A stretch of DNA of 64,000 bases from Acanthochromis polyacanthus (lineage: Eukaryota > Chordata > Actinopteri > Pomacentridae), in the NCBI RefSeq assembly GCF_021347895.1, contig NC_067122.1, forward strand, positions 37,418,215 to 37,482,214, read 5' to 3'. The notes below the pieces were generated by a model, which saw nothing but the letters and a program-made list of their open reading frames with translations, had not been told where the DNA came from and did not search any database. The translations under genes and the position numbers were made by a program. Each line of letters opens with the position of its first letter. The stretch's first letter is position 1. Positions 32,286 to 46,292 of this stretch are shown here, piece by piece.

Positions 32286-35200
32286 CATGTTTAGTGTATC
32301 ATAGAGTATGCATCTACTTTAACTTCTCATGTAAATGACAAATATCACATGTATCGTGTCTTTCTCTGCCATTGTAGTGGATTCGACTGTAAGAAGCCAT
32401 GAAGAGCATTACCATAAACCCATGTCTGAATTCTGATGCTTTAACAGACTGATGAAGCAACAATGTTACAAACCCATGTCTGAACAAAGGGGTTAGTGTT
32501 GCAGAGACTGCTTTACTGCTTTCTGATATATCACCAAAGGATTCCTTTAGGTCTACATGCTAACATTTTGGTTCTGTCTCTATAAGAGGTTCATTTGTGT
32601 CTGTGTAGGCAATTCAGAAACATAAGTGGTCTAATTAATTAATTAAAGTCATTTCAATTCAGTCTAGTTCAGAATTTACAAAATAAGTCACTTCAGGCTA
32701 CAGGCTAAAATAAAGACATTACAACACATCACAGAAGTAGTGTTTTGGATGATTCAAAAAGGCAGAATAGTAGCAGCACCTACATGATTTTGACTGTTGT
32801 GCAAATGTTCAACACACTAAATCGACAAAATAAAAATTAAGATGTTTCTGAAACCTTTCAGTTTCCTCATTCCAGTCAAACCTTTCCTTAAAATGACATA
32901 CAGTCTTGTTGTAGTGACAGACCGTGTGACTTCTACAGTGCCTGTCTCAAATACATACATCATCTGCTCTCTGCTCCAATTTAAAGTCCAAAAGCTTTGG
33001 GTCATGTTAGGTCACCCTTCCTTCCTGTCCTTTCCCCATCAATTTCTCTCACTTTTGTGTCAGACACTACACTATTACTGTTTTGACAGAGAAATCAAAC
33101 TCTACTGTGTCACTCTCCCTTCAGTTTCCTACCTAGGAGATTTTTTATTTCCCCAAGTCATTTTCGTCCAGCCAACGGGAAAACTGGATTCTTTATTACA
33201 AATGTTAAGACAGGTATAAAACTAAAATTCCAGCTGAGCTCTATTAGCTATTGTACAAATGAAGCACAAAAGGGCAGAATGTTTCACTTGACAGATTACA
33301 ACATTAAGAAAATCTTTTGTCGAGTGAATATGGGGTATTTTGTGCCGTGCAATGTGTTGCTTTGTCCCTCTGGGCATGTGCAAAAATGGTCATTCCAAAA
33401 AAGATCTTCTTTGCTTGACATATTTTCTATTTAGAAGTTTTGGATGTTGATAGCTGTTTGGGCATTTGTAGAATGTTATTTTCTGAGCAAATAAAGGTAG
33501 CCATATCACACATCAAAATGACGAGTTGTAGTTTTAATATGTTTCTAAAACACCATGTTAAACGCTTTTGCGCATGATTTTAAATGGGTTCACTTTCCTC
33601 CACCACCCTGGATAAACTATGTTATACCTTCTATTTCCTGGGCTGCCTTCTCTCGATAGCACGCCTTGACGTGCCCGTTCCCATGGCAACAAACTCAGAG
33701 CCACCAATGTGCTTGACTCATGGAGAGGTGAAATGGCTTGCCATCAATTTGCGGCTTGTTGGCCTTTCCTGAGAACCCCACTGGCCCTTCCTGTGTCAAC
33801 ATGCACCAGAAAATGTGCTTCTTCCTGCCTCTGACTTCAGATACTGTGTGGTTCTATCCGGGGGTTTCTAAGCTTTCTCATTTGACAGACAAGTTCCACA
33901 GTGGGCCATCTGATAGTTTGCCCCAGCAATCTCTATCTCAGAAGACATTTACTGCTACTTCTCTGGAGGATGGCATTATTTGAAAAAAGAAAGAGCAGTC
34001 GTAGACAAAGCTGTTGCCACGGAGTATAAGTAAGCTATTTCCTAAGGTACCACAACATGCTTTTGATGTACCTCAACACAAACCAAAAGTTTTCTTTGGC
34101 AACTGAAACCCATCTGCACCCTTCATTTCACTTTTCACATCTCTTTCTGCTGTCAAAATGGTAATAAATTACAATGTAACCACTCTAAGTGTAAGTGCTG
34201 AAGATATCTATGCAAACTTCATGTCTAGGAATAAAGTACTCTCAATTCTGCTCTCCAGGAAGGTCACACACCAGCCATTAACCACACTATTTATCAGACA
34301 GGTGTATGGATCTGTTGTGATAATTGACACTAACACAACCACTAACCTTAAGAGTTTTCTTGACCTCATGCATTTCTATTTTCTGCCCAGTGTCTCTGCT
34401 TCCTTTTGTTCTCTCAAGCCCTGTTCATCAATAACTCTGACTTTTAACATCTGTTTTCTGACCAACTGATGTGGAAAACAAAATAGTGTTGCATTTTAGA
34501 TTCAGCTGAGTTCAAACTCATCATCCCCTCCTTGAGTATTTTTAACGCACCCCACTAATAAATGTAAAACAATCACATCTCTGCATCCATTTAACCCCAA
34601 AATGGATCCAGTATAAGATAAAAGTTGATCATGAAACCAGTCGACATGTAGCAACCAATGCTACAGTTGGAATCATTGTAGAACTTGCTAGTTGGGCTGT
34701 TATTTTGGTTTGTTTTTTACTCATAAACACTGAGATAAAGCTGCTATTGAAAGTGACACTGGTCATGCATTTAAGTCATGTTGTGCAGAGAGCTGTGCTG
34801 CTGCTTTTAAAAGAGATGGTTTTGAAATATGCCAATGGTCTGTAAAGCATGCAACGCACAGTGCGGACATTAATATTTTATCTGCTGTCAAATGTTTCAT
34901 GACAAACAACACAAGGCAAACAACGCGCAGGCAGACTAGTAAGGAAACTAATTATTTAGTGAGAAATACGACTGAGAATGAGCTAAAATCTGTACTGAGG
35001 ATGTGTAAGACAAATAGAGGCCTGTAAAAGACAGTGTAACCAGTCAATGTCTGTGTTCTAAAATGCTAGCCAGTGGCTGTTGCATTTCTTGGCTAAGGGT
35101 CAAAAATCTGAACATGCCTTCTGGCTAGAGGCTAATAGTCAATGCATGAGTCAGTGAACCCACTCATTGAAACACGGTGAGTAAAATGCTGTGAGCAGTT

Positions 35201-38200
35201 TTCGACTCCGTAAAACTCAGCATATTGTGATACAAGACCTATATGTGTGAAAAGAGCCGGTTGCAAGGTCATGCTGAAAATAGCACACTTAGCACCAGAA
35301 GGGAAATGATAAAGCACATCTGTGTTACTACGCTATATGATAGATGACTTCTAACGTGAATGTGGGATACTCCCTAAGGAAGTTGATATTCAGCTTGTTA
35401 GCATGGTCAGACAGTTAGCATGTATCTGATTTACCTCCATCTCCACTACCTTTTTTGTGCACTAATCATGTGTATGTTTTTTGTGTATAAATGCATACAC
35501 AGGATTAATGTTGTATGGATCCCAGAGTTTCCCCAGAGCTAGGACAGTGGACCAACACCTGATTTTTTCCACTGCACACAATTTTAAAGGAGCTGAATGG
35601 CAAACTCCACCTTAACAACAGACAATGCTTCTTTGACACAGTTTTATTTTTATCTTCACTAATGCAAGTAGACAGTAAAAAGTGTCTTTTTTTTTTTTTT
35701 TTTACAGGAGATACTGCAGCAGATGACCAAATGTGAGCAACAACTGACATTTCAATATGACAATTCAGTCATATTTGCTGCTAAAACCCATTCATGGCTG
35801 AAGTTGGACATTTGTCATTGCTCAAACAAAAAGCCACTTAAGTAAATACATTTATTCATTTATTCACATTTTACTCATTTATTACTTGTTATTCGTGTAT
35901 TACACATTTTTAGTCACTGCATTAAAATGTAGTTTTCACAGAGGGAAGACAAACAAGACTGCATACTAAATGACCAAAATGGCATTACAGTTATGAGTCT
36001 GATTCAAAATGCAAAGGTCCTATAACAAATCAACTCAAGAAATAATGATTTAACCACTTAGTGCAAAAAAAACCTTTCTCATAATACAATTAAAAAAACA
36101 TTACTATTTTTCTATCACTGCCTTCAGTGTCCAGCCTGAGCTAATAACACTGAAAGCAAATGTCTCAATATTGCATGACAAGACTGTGCTTTCTTTAAAC
36201 TAAGACCTCTGCTTCAAATCACAACTGTGTGTATTACAGTTCTTGCATGCCAAAGGGCTTGCATGTTGTGGCTAACAGGGCATGCATGAGTGAATGAGCT
36301 GTTGTGTTGTGGCTTTTAGAGCCAGTCTTTAACAGCAGCGTAGACTGGCCTGAATAATTCGAGTTTCTCCCCCGTGCAGTATATAAAGCCTCTCTCTGTA
36401 TTTCTGTAGCCAAATCCTTTAGTTGAGGGAATCCATAATGATAGATGTATTTGTCAAGCATATAATGACAAAATTTCATTAGTATGTCATGCTGTTGGAG
36501 TTATTCATTCATCAGTATGTAAGCATGATGGGTTTCTACGCTTTCATTGTTGAAACTCGGCCAGCATTACCTGACACTGAAGTAAAAGGGCATGCGGCCA
36601 CATACGAGCCATACAAAAGAGTTCTTTTTCTCCATCAGGAAGATTGGATTTCTCTCATGTAGCGCCAGCCTGCCTGTTTAGTCCAGCTGATGCACATTTC
36701 AGTCTGTCCAACTTTTCTGAAGAGTTAGACAGAAACAGATGGTAGGAGTCAGAACATATCACTCTTTTAGAAAGTTTTGAAGCAGCATCACTCCCCCTGT
36801 GTCAGACATATTGGAGCCATATTGGATGATTTGACTTGACTGTTGGAGGAGAATCCCATTTAAATGATGTTCTAAAGTGCTAGGAAACACAGAGTTTACT
36901 CTACATGTCATATGCCGGATTTTAGCTAATCTTTGCTTTTTACCTAAGCAGACATGTATCTCTTCAGGCGGTGACACACATTTGATCAAACACATGGTCA
37001 CTTGGCATCCTGACATTATTAGCATCCTGGAGTTCATATACAAGCAGTAACATTTAAAAAGTTCACTTCCTAGCTTTTTTCCCCTCTCTTTTTGTCAACT
37101 TAATTCAAACATAGAATCAAAACTATCTTGAAAACTGAAAAAAAAAATGCTTCTTTCATTTGCACTGCCATCATTTCCTCCACTGAACCACTAGCTAACA
37201 AGTGATTTAAGACTGTTGCTGTAGCAACATTACAACTAGTAATGGCTCTTTCATATTTACAAGGCAATAAACAGTCTTAGCTTCACATATGTTTCTCTGT
37301 CATACATGCCAACTTAACCAGATTGTCCAAAAATGTAACAGATATTCCCCCAATTAAATTGCTTATAGTTACAGATAAAATTAAATTGAATAAACATTTT
37401 AAAAAACATAAAACAAAATCATTATATGTATGGTCAAAGTTCAGTCAGGTGGTCCATTATATTCATATGAAGTACAACTTTAGCGCTTGTTTTGGGTATC
37501 AGACTTGGGACATGCAAACATCTTCATCTGTGACTGATTCTCTTTTTAGTGCAGTTTCAGTTGAACATGTTCCTTTCTATCACACTTCTAAACGCTGCAA
37601 CCTTGACAAGGATTGTTTTCAGTTGGGTGATACAAGTGGTTGACGTGTATGCTATGTACAGTAAATCAAATAAATCAAATTGCTTCAAACAATATTTCTT
37701 ACAGGGTGTGCTGTCATACGATTTTTTACGCAGCATGGCTAATTCTTTGTAAGTATGAAGAACAACTATTATTTTTTCACCTGCAGTACTTTTGCACTAA
37801 GGATTGAGATTCTAGACATAGACAGTTTGTTACAGATAGAACAACTATGAAAGCAAATGTGTCTCAAAACATTTTAAAACTTGAAATCCACTGAATTATT
37901 TGTTTTTGGGTTTTTTTTTTGGCTACTAAATCCAATTCCTCAAGATCTCATTTTTTTCACCATCTTCACAAATTCAGAATCAGAATTTTAATTATTCAAA
38001 TCATTTATATTCGTCTTGTTCACACCTATCAGGGTCAAATTTGAAATTCAGATTCCCAGATTTTAATATGAATGTCCCTATATTGGATCAACATTGACAA
38101 TCAAATAATATTAACAGACAACAACCATTGGAGCAAATTTGAGGATCAAAATGGACATTAAAAAATAATGTATTCAGCATTGCTAAAGTAACTTTATGCA

Positions 38201-39450
38201 AAGAAAATCTATGTAAAAATGCATGTTAAAAGAGCATTCCCGATTTCAGTGAGAGAAGTATTGCACAAATGTTGACCAAACTGTCAAAAATGAATATTGT
38301 TTAACTACATGAAAACGGCCAGCAACAAATGGTGGCACTTCGGCGAGAGTACCACCTCTTTATCACCTTTTGTTGCCTGTTTTACTTAGATTAGGCAGTA
38401 GGTAACACCTGACACACAGGTTGCACAATGACAGAACTAAATGGACAATATCAATGCTGAGCTTTAGTGAGACAGTGTTAAATTGTTGCTATGTAATTCA
38501 GTGGCAAAAAATTCAGATGCAAACATTTCTATGAAAGACGTCTTCAATGTTACAAATTCATTGTTTTTTAAACTGCAAAATGTGAAGAGACAGAATTTCT
38601 TACACAATATTTAATCTTGTTTCCCCCCGCATTCAACTAGTCATACATTTTTCACATGAAAACAGACTGTCTTATGGGATAGTTGACAGAAATAAAAACA
38701 AAACATGATATTGCTTTATTGTCTTGCCAAAAATGGCTCAAACCAGATTATTATGTTGGAGTACCTACTTCTCTATCTTGTATATAACTATGTATATGCA
38801 GCAAAATCTCTTCCATATAATAACAGAAACCTCTTATCATGATCTCGTCTCATGAAAATGTCCCGGCTGTGCTTAGTCGCAGTGTGTGTCGGTCTTCCCG
38901 TTGATAGCCAACCGAGATCAATGACATCACTGTTAGACTGACTCAAGAGACCTTGATATGATGCATGGGCCTCTCCAGGTGTGTATACATGCGTGTGTGT
39001 GCATCTGCAGCAGTGTATGTGTGCGGATCCGTGCGGAGGCCAATTCATAATGATGACAGGAAATATTCCATCATGTCTTCACACTCAGTCATCTTTACCA
39101 AACAGCGGGGAGGAGAGAGAGGGGCCGAAGGGGGAGAGAAGGGAGAGAGGGGGAGGTGGTGGTGGATTGAAAGAGACGAAGGTAGAGCCAGACAAAGATG
39201 GACAGCGCTGGAAACAGGAAGATGAAGCACAAGTGGAGAGACAAGATGAGCATACTAATTCACTCTATCACAACTGTGTCTTGAGGAATAATGAGCACAT
39301 TGATATTGTAGCAGTCATCCGACGCCAACAATTACAGTAGATGTGTTATTTGTCATTTCTCCCAGTTTGTTAAGTCACAGGATGACAGTCTGCTCAGAAA
39401 ATAAGCTTATGTGTACGTAACATGCAGCCTGTTTGATTTAATACAGTAGA
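32286..39450. other. Unassigned noncoding DNA, candidate regulatory patches
   Basis: About 7.2 kb without a recognised gene or transposon. Patches that look less random include 33640-33780 (CCCATGGCAACA, a half RFX/X-box), 36390-36560 (several TAAT/ATTA words with CCATAATGATAGAT) and 39030-39090 (CCAATTCATAATGATGACAG). Frames here have no recognisable domains. Purine-rich DNA lies at about 39105-39180. Confidence 0.4.
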
Positions 39451-39851
39451 TATACAGATTTACACAATTATTGGCACCTCTGGTCAAGATGTGTTGTTTC
39501 GCGTCTAATAAATTCAGTTTTTTTTCTAAATAATATAGGACCATAATGAAAAAAAGAGGAAAATCCAACCTTCAGTTCAAGTGCATTTATTCAGTGGGGA
39601 ATAAATCACACATTAAAAATTCTTTAATTCTTTTACATCAAATCATGTGTGCCACAATTATTAGCATGACTGATGTTAATACTTTGTACAACCCCCTTTT
39701 GCCAACAAAACAGCACCTAATCCTCTCCTATAATACATTTTACTACAATTTTCAGTGTGAGAGTATGCTTCTGCAATAAAAATTGAATTTATTTTAAGGC
39801 TTTCAACACATCTTAACCAGAGGTGCCAATAATTATGGAGGGCGCTGTATA
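39451..39851. mobile_element. Tc1/mariner-type MITE
   Basis: The left end TATACAGATTTACACAATTA and the reverse complement of the right end TATACAGCGCCCTCCATAAT both continue into TTATTGGCACCTCTGGT and AAGATGTGTTG, a TIR of about 47 bp. TA repeats at both edges fit TA target duplication. At 401 bp with no transposase it is non-autonomous. Confidence 0.85.
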
Positions 39852-41375
39852 CTGCCGCCTGTTGGATTTAATGGTTTTGACTATGCAGTGATGCCCTGGT
39901 CACAGGCCTTTCAGTATTACACACAATGCTATAACCCAAAAGATAGTCCAAAAGTAAAGGATTACAGTTCACATAACTAAGATAATCCACTTTTTAGACT
40001 TTCCAGTCTTCATTAAAATGTCTTAATTCCTAAATAGTCCATTTTACCTGTTTTATTTAAACTTTTAAAGGTTCTGTGTGCAACCTAGTAGCATGTCAGA
40101 CCAATACATTTGGTCATGTTGGCCACATCTACCCTCTCCCTTTACGATTCTTTTGCACTCAGAGAATTTGTGAACACCGTATTTCCCAAAAGGATAATCT
40201 AGCTTCAACTATTAACCCACGCTGGTGTGGTAAAATACAGTGATTAGCCAATGAAGTGTTTTCAATTAAGGTAGTGATATATTCACTTCACCAGGACAGA
40301 AGTAGACTCGTGTGGAAATAGACACTTAAAGATCAGACCAAAATCAACACGAATAGGGACGGAGAAGCAGACGAGAGCCTCAAAACTCCAGTAGAGAATC
40401 TCACACTGGGCAAAAATACAGTCATTACCCATAAATTATGCCAATGGTAAGGAATTTTAGGAGGAGGTCACAGTGTGTTTAGAAGTGCAAGAAGGACCAA
40501 CAGTTTCAGATTGAGGAAGTCACATGCACTAACATGCATTAACATACAATAACTACCAAAATACGACAGAGAAGTTTGGATTATAACACCCAAACAGGGA
40601 GTGTGAGTTCACTTGGATACCATTACTCCACTATATATTTACATAGCAGATAGCTGGTTGCTAAGTGAATGCTTTATTTATGTTCAAAACCTTTAGGAGA
40701 CGCATGTCAAAATAAAGCAACTCAGAAAATGAGTCACTTTCCATCCCTCCCATGTCACAAAGGTCATAAAATGCATTTAGTTCTAAATATTTTCTGACAA
40801 CCTCAACATCTACAGGAAAAATACTAGTTGTTAAAGAAAAAGAATGATGTTTTGGGGAATACTTGTCACTTGTTTGTTTCTCTGCTCTAGTTTCCTGGCA
40901 ACAGTGATATCAAAGTAATGACAAAATTCCTAGTTCCTAAGTCCAAGTTGCTATACTGAGCTGCTGATTGCTGTTTGACACAAAGCTTCAACATTTTTTT
41001 TTCTGTGCTGGACAATGGAACAATGGACACACAATGTATTAATCAGTGACTTTTGAAATGGTTGCTGGGCATATTTTTCATTTTTAGCACAGAGCCTGAC
41101 TCGCTACTTCCCCATACTATCACTCTTCGTCTCTAAGCTAGAATAATCACTTCCAGAGTCTTTTTCTACAGAGCTACACACATCTAGTAGTATGTAATGA
41201 GCTTCTCATGTAACTCTCAGAATGCAAATGAATACATTTCCTACAATGTGCCACTAAAGACTGAGGTTTTTATACAGGATGTGATGCATGACATGGGCAA
41301 TATTATGGTTTAGTAACTATAAATGATTTTAGAAGTGGGACCTACTCCAAAATTGGTAACCAGTTGATTATCAGC
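39852..41375. other. Unassigned noncoding DNA
   Basis: No gene is recognised. The sequence around 40070-40420, starting TTTTAAAGGTTCTGTGTG, may be a decayed dispersed repeat, but I could not find a matching second end. Confidence 0.4.
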
Positions 41376-41383
41376 CATTACAG
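41376..41383. repeat. hAT target-site duplication, left
   Basis: CATTACAG lies immediately before the hAT TIR and is identical to 42913-42920. An 8-bp duplication is characteristic of the hAT superfamily. Confidence 0.9.
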
Positions 41384-41716
41384 CAGGGATGGCTGGTATA
41401 AATGGGCTAACAGGGCTAAGCCCTCCCAGGCCAACACAAAAAGATGAGAAAATTATTTTTCAAATAACTTACAACAGATTGTTTTAAGCTTAGGTGAAAA
41501 CAAAGGTAGCAACAGCACCAATCAGTCAAAAGAAAAACATAGAATATCTCTAAATGGGCTTATTTTTTACAGCCCCAGCAGATACAGTCCGCTTTCATTC
41601 ATTTCGTTCTTGTAAGTGATTGACAGGTGTCATGTCCCGCCCCCGTGATTTACTGATCGTTTGGGCTAACTTCAAGCAGCCCACAGGCCTTTGACGTAGC
41701 GAGAAAAGGTTAAGCT

Positions 41717-42389
41717 ATGGCGGGCGTTAGCATGAACGAGGTGGATTATTTGCTTTCATGTCCATTTTCCTCAATGTCTTTGGAGGAGAAGCTGGAAGTT
41801 AAAGGGGAACTTTGCTTTTTTTCAACCTGGGGTCTGTTTTCATATGTGATTTCATACATGTGAGTGATGGAGAAATGAATTTTCAACATAGCTCCAGTAT
41901 TTAGCCAGGCAGGCAGCTTCGCAGCTCAGCTAGCGAAAAGTATGGGGCAACTTGCCCCCCCGCGTCAAATTCCGCCCTAATGTGCTTTTTTTCCCACACT
42001 ATCACACGATTTCGGAACGAGATTTGCGTTCTAGCGTCCTGAGATTTGGATACAAACCACAACAAAGAGCGATCGCCAGGTAATGTGGAGGTTTTCGTTC
42101 ACTTCTCATCTCTAGTATGTTGTGGGACACTCAATGAGACTATCCGAGCAGGTCAGTGTGGGGAAAAAAGCACGTTAGGGTGGACTTTGATGTGGGGGGG
42201 GCAAGTTGCCCCATACTTTTCGCTAGCTGAGCTGCTAAGCTGCCTGCCTGGCTAAATACTGGAGCTATGTCGAAAATTCATTTCTCCATCACTCACATGT
42301 ATGAAATCACATATGAAAACAGACCCCAGGTTGAAAAAAAAACGAAGTTCCCCTTTAAGAGACTGGGATCACATCGGCCGTCGATGTGA
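41717..42389 (+). pseudogene. hAT transposase N-terminus, interrupted by insertion
   Basis: ATG at 41717 opens MAGVSMNEVDYLLSCPF and continues SSMSLEEKLEVK up to the TTAA at 41799. Beyond the insertion, the frame read across a single TTAA continues RLGSHRPSM and then stops at 42387-42389. The EEKLEVK-x-LG-x-HRP stretch resembles the start of TTF/ZMYM-type hAT transposases, just before their zinc finger. The zinc finger, catalytic and dimerisation parts are absent. Confidence 0.65.
41803..42354. mobile_element. TTAA-flanked foldback element (Kolobok-like)
   Basis: The element begins AGGGGAACTTTGC and ends as its reverse complement. TTAA flanks both sides (41799-41802 and 42355-42358). Inverted arms of about 200 bp (41803 to about 42003, and about 42156 to 42354) are roughly 90% matched by eye and enclose a loop of about 150 bp. 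TTAA duplication with AGGGG-type ends fits Kolobok-like elements better than piggyBac, whose ends start CCC. It has no transposase. The long arms could fold into a hairpin. Confidence 0.8.
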
Positions 42390-42572
42390 GCTTCTTTTCA
42401 AATAAGGTAGGCCCATGTTGACCTGTTAAAGGACTGTGACACCTTGTTTTTGCTGAGGTCATCTGTTGTACTGAAGGCGTGTTTTGCACTACATGTCGCC
42501 AAACAGTTGTAATAAGACAGTTGCAGCAGGCTATCTGTGGGCAGTCGTTGCCGTTGGAACACGTTTTGTAGT

Positions 42573-42760
<188 letters not shown>

Positions 42761-42912
42761 TTGATGTAGAGCACTAAAAAAGTATAATGTACCTGTAATT
42801 GATGTAACTGTGTGTATCATAGGTGATGTTGCTTTTGCAGCTGTGTTAACCATTTAATCCGTATTATGCATTTGTTAGCCCACCCAACAAATTTCACCAC
42901 CAGCCGCCACTG

Positions 42913-42920
42913 CATTACAG
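42913..42920. repeat. hAT target-site duplication, right
   Basis: CATTACAG, identical to 41376-41383. Confidence 0.9.
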
Positions 42921-43186
42921 TGAAATATTTTTGTGCTGCTTGTAGAGCAGCAGGATATGCTTTTCTTTCTCTAGTGTTATCTTAGTCAAGCATGACATCT
43001 GAAACAAACCTGTGAATTAAAGACATTTTTAAAACCAACAACAACAGAAAAACATTTTAGGAAACCTGAAAAGCAACAAATTCAACAACCACACTTTGCA
43101 GCTGAAGAAACCGCAATGCAACACAGAATTCCCCAGCCAATCTTGATTCCACTCCTCATCTATGGAACACAGGTAATCATGAACAA

Positions 43187-43520
43187 ATGAGATGGCAGAA
43201 ACCAGCAGCCGAGACGAGGTTGCTCCACGGGGCGGCTGGTCTTGCTCTGTGGGACAGAATGAAGAGCTGTGCCACAGAAGAGCAATATGGGAGGACCGGA
43301 GTATCGAGCCGCTGCTACATCCTATTTAGCGGAGTCCGTGGAGGTGGTTCTGTGTTGCTGGCTGAGGGCAGATCCTGGGGCAGACCCAGGATATACTAGA
43401 GGGGTTTCACCTCCTACCTCCCCCGGAAGCTGCTGAGAGATGGAGGATATGTTTTAAAATGCTCTGCTTCCTGTTTCACCAATGACCCTGGCCAAGATAA
43501 GTGGCTAGAAGATGGATGAA
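43187..43520 (+). mobile_element. RTE-clade (Rex3-like) LINE 3' end
   Basis: The plus-strand sequence resembles the C-terminal end of the Rex3 reverse-transcriptase ORF. The frame reads AAGLALWDRMKSCATEEQYG, and a related frame covers GGGGCAGACCCAGGATATAC, which corresponds to the G/R-rich R-P-R-G-R-P-R stretch. It ends AGTGGCTAGAAGATGGATGA, and the short GATG tail instead of poly-A is typical of Rex3. The copy is 5'-truncated, has small deletions, and encodes nothing complete. Confidence 0.7.
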
Positions 43521-45907
43521 TGTAAGGAAAGGGACTTCTATGTACATAATCCCAGAGAAGTTAAACTAAATACTGTACGAGCAAAAACTATGTTTTGTAG
43601 GTGCAACACAAAGCGCCCCAACTGCATGGTCCTTTTGTCTCAAAATTGCAGAATTTTTTATTTATTTATAGTGCAGCTAATTCCAGCTTCTATAGTAGAG
43701 TGACAGACAACAAGAATAGTGTCTGCAGCAGAGTAGCCATGTCACTATGCTGGTAATAGTGATGTTTATTCACTAATAATTTACATCTCATATGGTCACA
43801 GCGTGGCAGCGAATCATGTGTCCTCACTGTGATGCACACAGTTCTTGGCAGGTTTGTGGTGTTTGTGTATGTTTGTGGGGAAGCTGCAAAGAGTTGGTTT
43901 GTCAAATATGGAATGCTCATGTTAGATTAACGCACTCTGGCTCGCTCGTGCATTACCGATTTACAAATCGCTAATAATCCTTTAGCATTTATTGTCGCTG
44001 TTGTTGGTTTGAGGTGCATTGCATCCATTAAAATGTATTTATCCTGCTCCTCCTGCGCTTGTTAAGCTTCTGTCCTGTTTGGCTGCAGTCAAGAGAACCC
44101 AGCCTGATAAGTACCAGCTGCACTAAGCAGAAAGTTTCTTTTGAGGTTAGGTTTGGTTGAGTAATTGGCTGCTAAAGCCCCCAAAACAGTTCCTTGGAGA
44201 ACTCTTAGGATGAGATGTAATCATATATTTTGGTGAGATTAATTCAGAAATGCAAAGTTACACTGCTCTCCACTTCATGCATTACGTGGAAGTATTTTTT
44301 AAAAGTGAGGATAAATAAAGAACCCATGAAAAACATCAATTTCATTAAGTAATTTTGTATTCCTCTACATAAGACAGTATGATGAAATCTGGAAAAGAAT
44401 GTTTTATTAATATCCAGCTGGAGGCAGCACAAATTACTGTGTTTTTTTTAAGGTCTAGTTATTTGTCTTTAGCAGATTCAAATAAGCAGAGAGCCTCAAC
44501 TTTAAGTGCTGCTACAAAATCAGTTTGGCAATAAATTAAAATCATCAAAAGCCCAAGTTCATTTTACTTACATGAGATTTACTATGAAGTCATACTAATA
44601 AGATGTATTTCAGACAAAGCTGATGAGTAACCGCTCTTGAAATGATGATTAAACTGAATTCATTTCCACAGTAGCCTTGGTTTTAAGCTGCAGCATGAGC
44701 TGAGCTTTGGGGAAAAAAACATTTCTGGTGTTCAAAGAAAGCCTAAACAACATGTAAATAAGTCTGTCCTGTTCTTGCATTGCAAACTGACTGAAACACT
44801 GTGAAGTGAAATAAATGCTCAAAAGAATTAAGCGAGAAAATCCCCATTTGGGTCACAAGCAGCAAAAAAGTTTCCAGCATCCTTGTTCGGGTCAGTCAGT
44901 CATGCGGTAATTTGGATTCAATCTTCTATATTGATATGATTTGTACCAATTATGCAGCGTATTGATCGGATAACATGACAGGGGATTTGTCAAGATGTGA
45001 CACCAAACCAAAGACAAACACACTTACACAGAATGCTATTTTACAAATGTGGGTAATGAAGCCTCCAAGAAGGTGTAATATCACCCTCCATCTTTCTTCT
45101 CTATAGTGTTTCATTCTTTCAGAGACATGAGATCTGGCACACGCTGCTTTAACCAGTCACATGTACCTAATTTTTAATCCACAACATGTAATTGTTGAAC
45201 AGAAGATAAAATAATATGTGACAGTATTGTAAACTCCTGTTTGAGCACTCGATGAGTCTTAATAGTCTTGGATTTACAGCAGCGTTGCTAATTGTCACAT
45301 TTTTGCTTTAAGGGTCACACTTCCAAATAAATCTTACAGCACCTCCTTCAAGAGAAAATATGGATTTAACTGTCTTTTTCTGCAGATTGGACAGAGTCTG
45401 AACAGATATTTTACACATATCAGCACCAACGCTGGTTCAGGATCCAACCATGAATTTAACTTGAGTTTAGAAAAATAAATACAAATTGAATAATGGAGGT
45501 TTGCTTTGTTAATCACTGTGGTGAATTTAAGGTCATTGAGACCAAAAGACCTCTACTCAACAAAGTCATTAAGAGAGCAGAAGTAATGGCATTGCTGTCC
45601 TCTCCAAATTTAACAAATCAACAATTTGTCTTCTCCAAGTTTAGCCAATCAGCACTGAGCTTTGCACAGCAGTTTTTCGGGGCCACTCGAAACCTGGAGG
45701 TGAGACTTTTTTTCTCACTCAAAGATTGTCCTGAAAGAGGTTCTTCAGAAGCATATCTTGCAATCAGAACACACAACAAGGTTTGAGTGGCCGTGAAACA
45801 GCCCCCAAGTTTCTGCAGCAGAAAATGATCTGATATACTTTGTTTCCAGCAGACATTCTGATATGAAAATTCCTGGAAAAACAGGTGTAAGTGTTGACAT
45901 TTACAAC
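43521..45907. other. Unassigned noncoding DNA
   Basis: No recognised gene or transposon. The part at 43930-44060 (CGCTAATAATCC, CATCCATTAAAATG) has homeodomain-like words and little low-complexity sequence. Confidence 0.4.
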
Positions 45908-46292
45908 AAGAAAAGGATTCAGAGTGCAGTCCTCTGCCAAGGCTACTCAGTCGTTGTGTAATTTCCAACTGATAAGTCTCGATAAGATCACAGTGGTCAA
46001 TTTGCAGTAGGAGTCTGTGCAATCGTGATCGTCAGCAGGCAGCTGACGTAGTGTTCACTTGTCATTGTTACGGTGACACCATGCCTCTATCTTGCAATGA
46101 TCCAGACTATTAGTCGCATCACTGCCAAAATTTAATGAGGTGATCCAAATGTCATTTCTGACCTTCCGTGAAAATTTAATCCGAATCCATTAGTCTGTTT
46201 TTGAGTAATGCTGCGCACAGGCAGACGGAGAGACAGATTCACAAACGTACACCAATCATCATATAGCTCTGCCGTGTTCCTTGGCAGAGTAA
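45908..46292 (-). mobile_element. Dispersed repeat with imperfect inverted ends, copy 2
   Basis: Minus-strand, shorter and more diverged copy of the element at 5699-6347. Reading on the minus strand, it starts TTACTCTGCCAAGGAACACG, has ACTCAAAAACAGAC and AATTTTGGCAGTGATGCGAC, and ends GACTGAGTAGCCTTGGCAGA. Internal deletions account for the length difference. Both copies keep a CTCTGCC start and a GCAGA end, supporting inverted termini. Confidence 0.7.

Noticed and set aside
33670..33700. RFX X-box at CCCATGGCAACA
   Set aside because: Only one half-site matches well. The first half has a mismatch at a key position, so it was kept only as a remark.
34158..34469. 103-codon frame
   Set aside because: No motif, splice context or composition change. 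Consistent with chance.
40070..40420. Decayed dispersed element starting TTTTAAAGGTTCTGTGTG
   Set aside because: No matching inverted end or tail was found, so no boundary or class can be supported.
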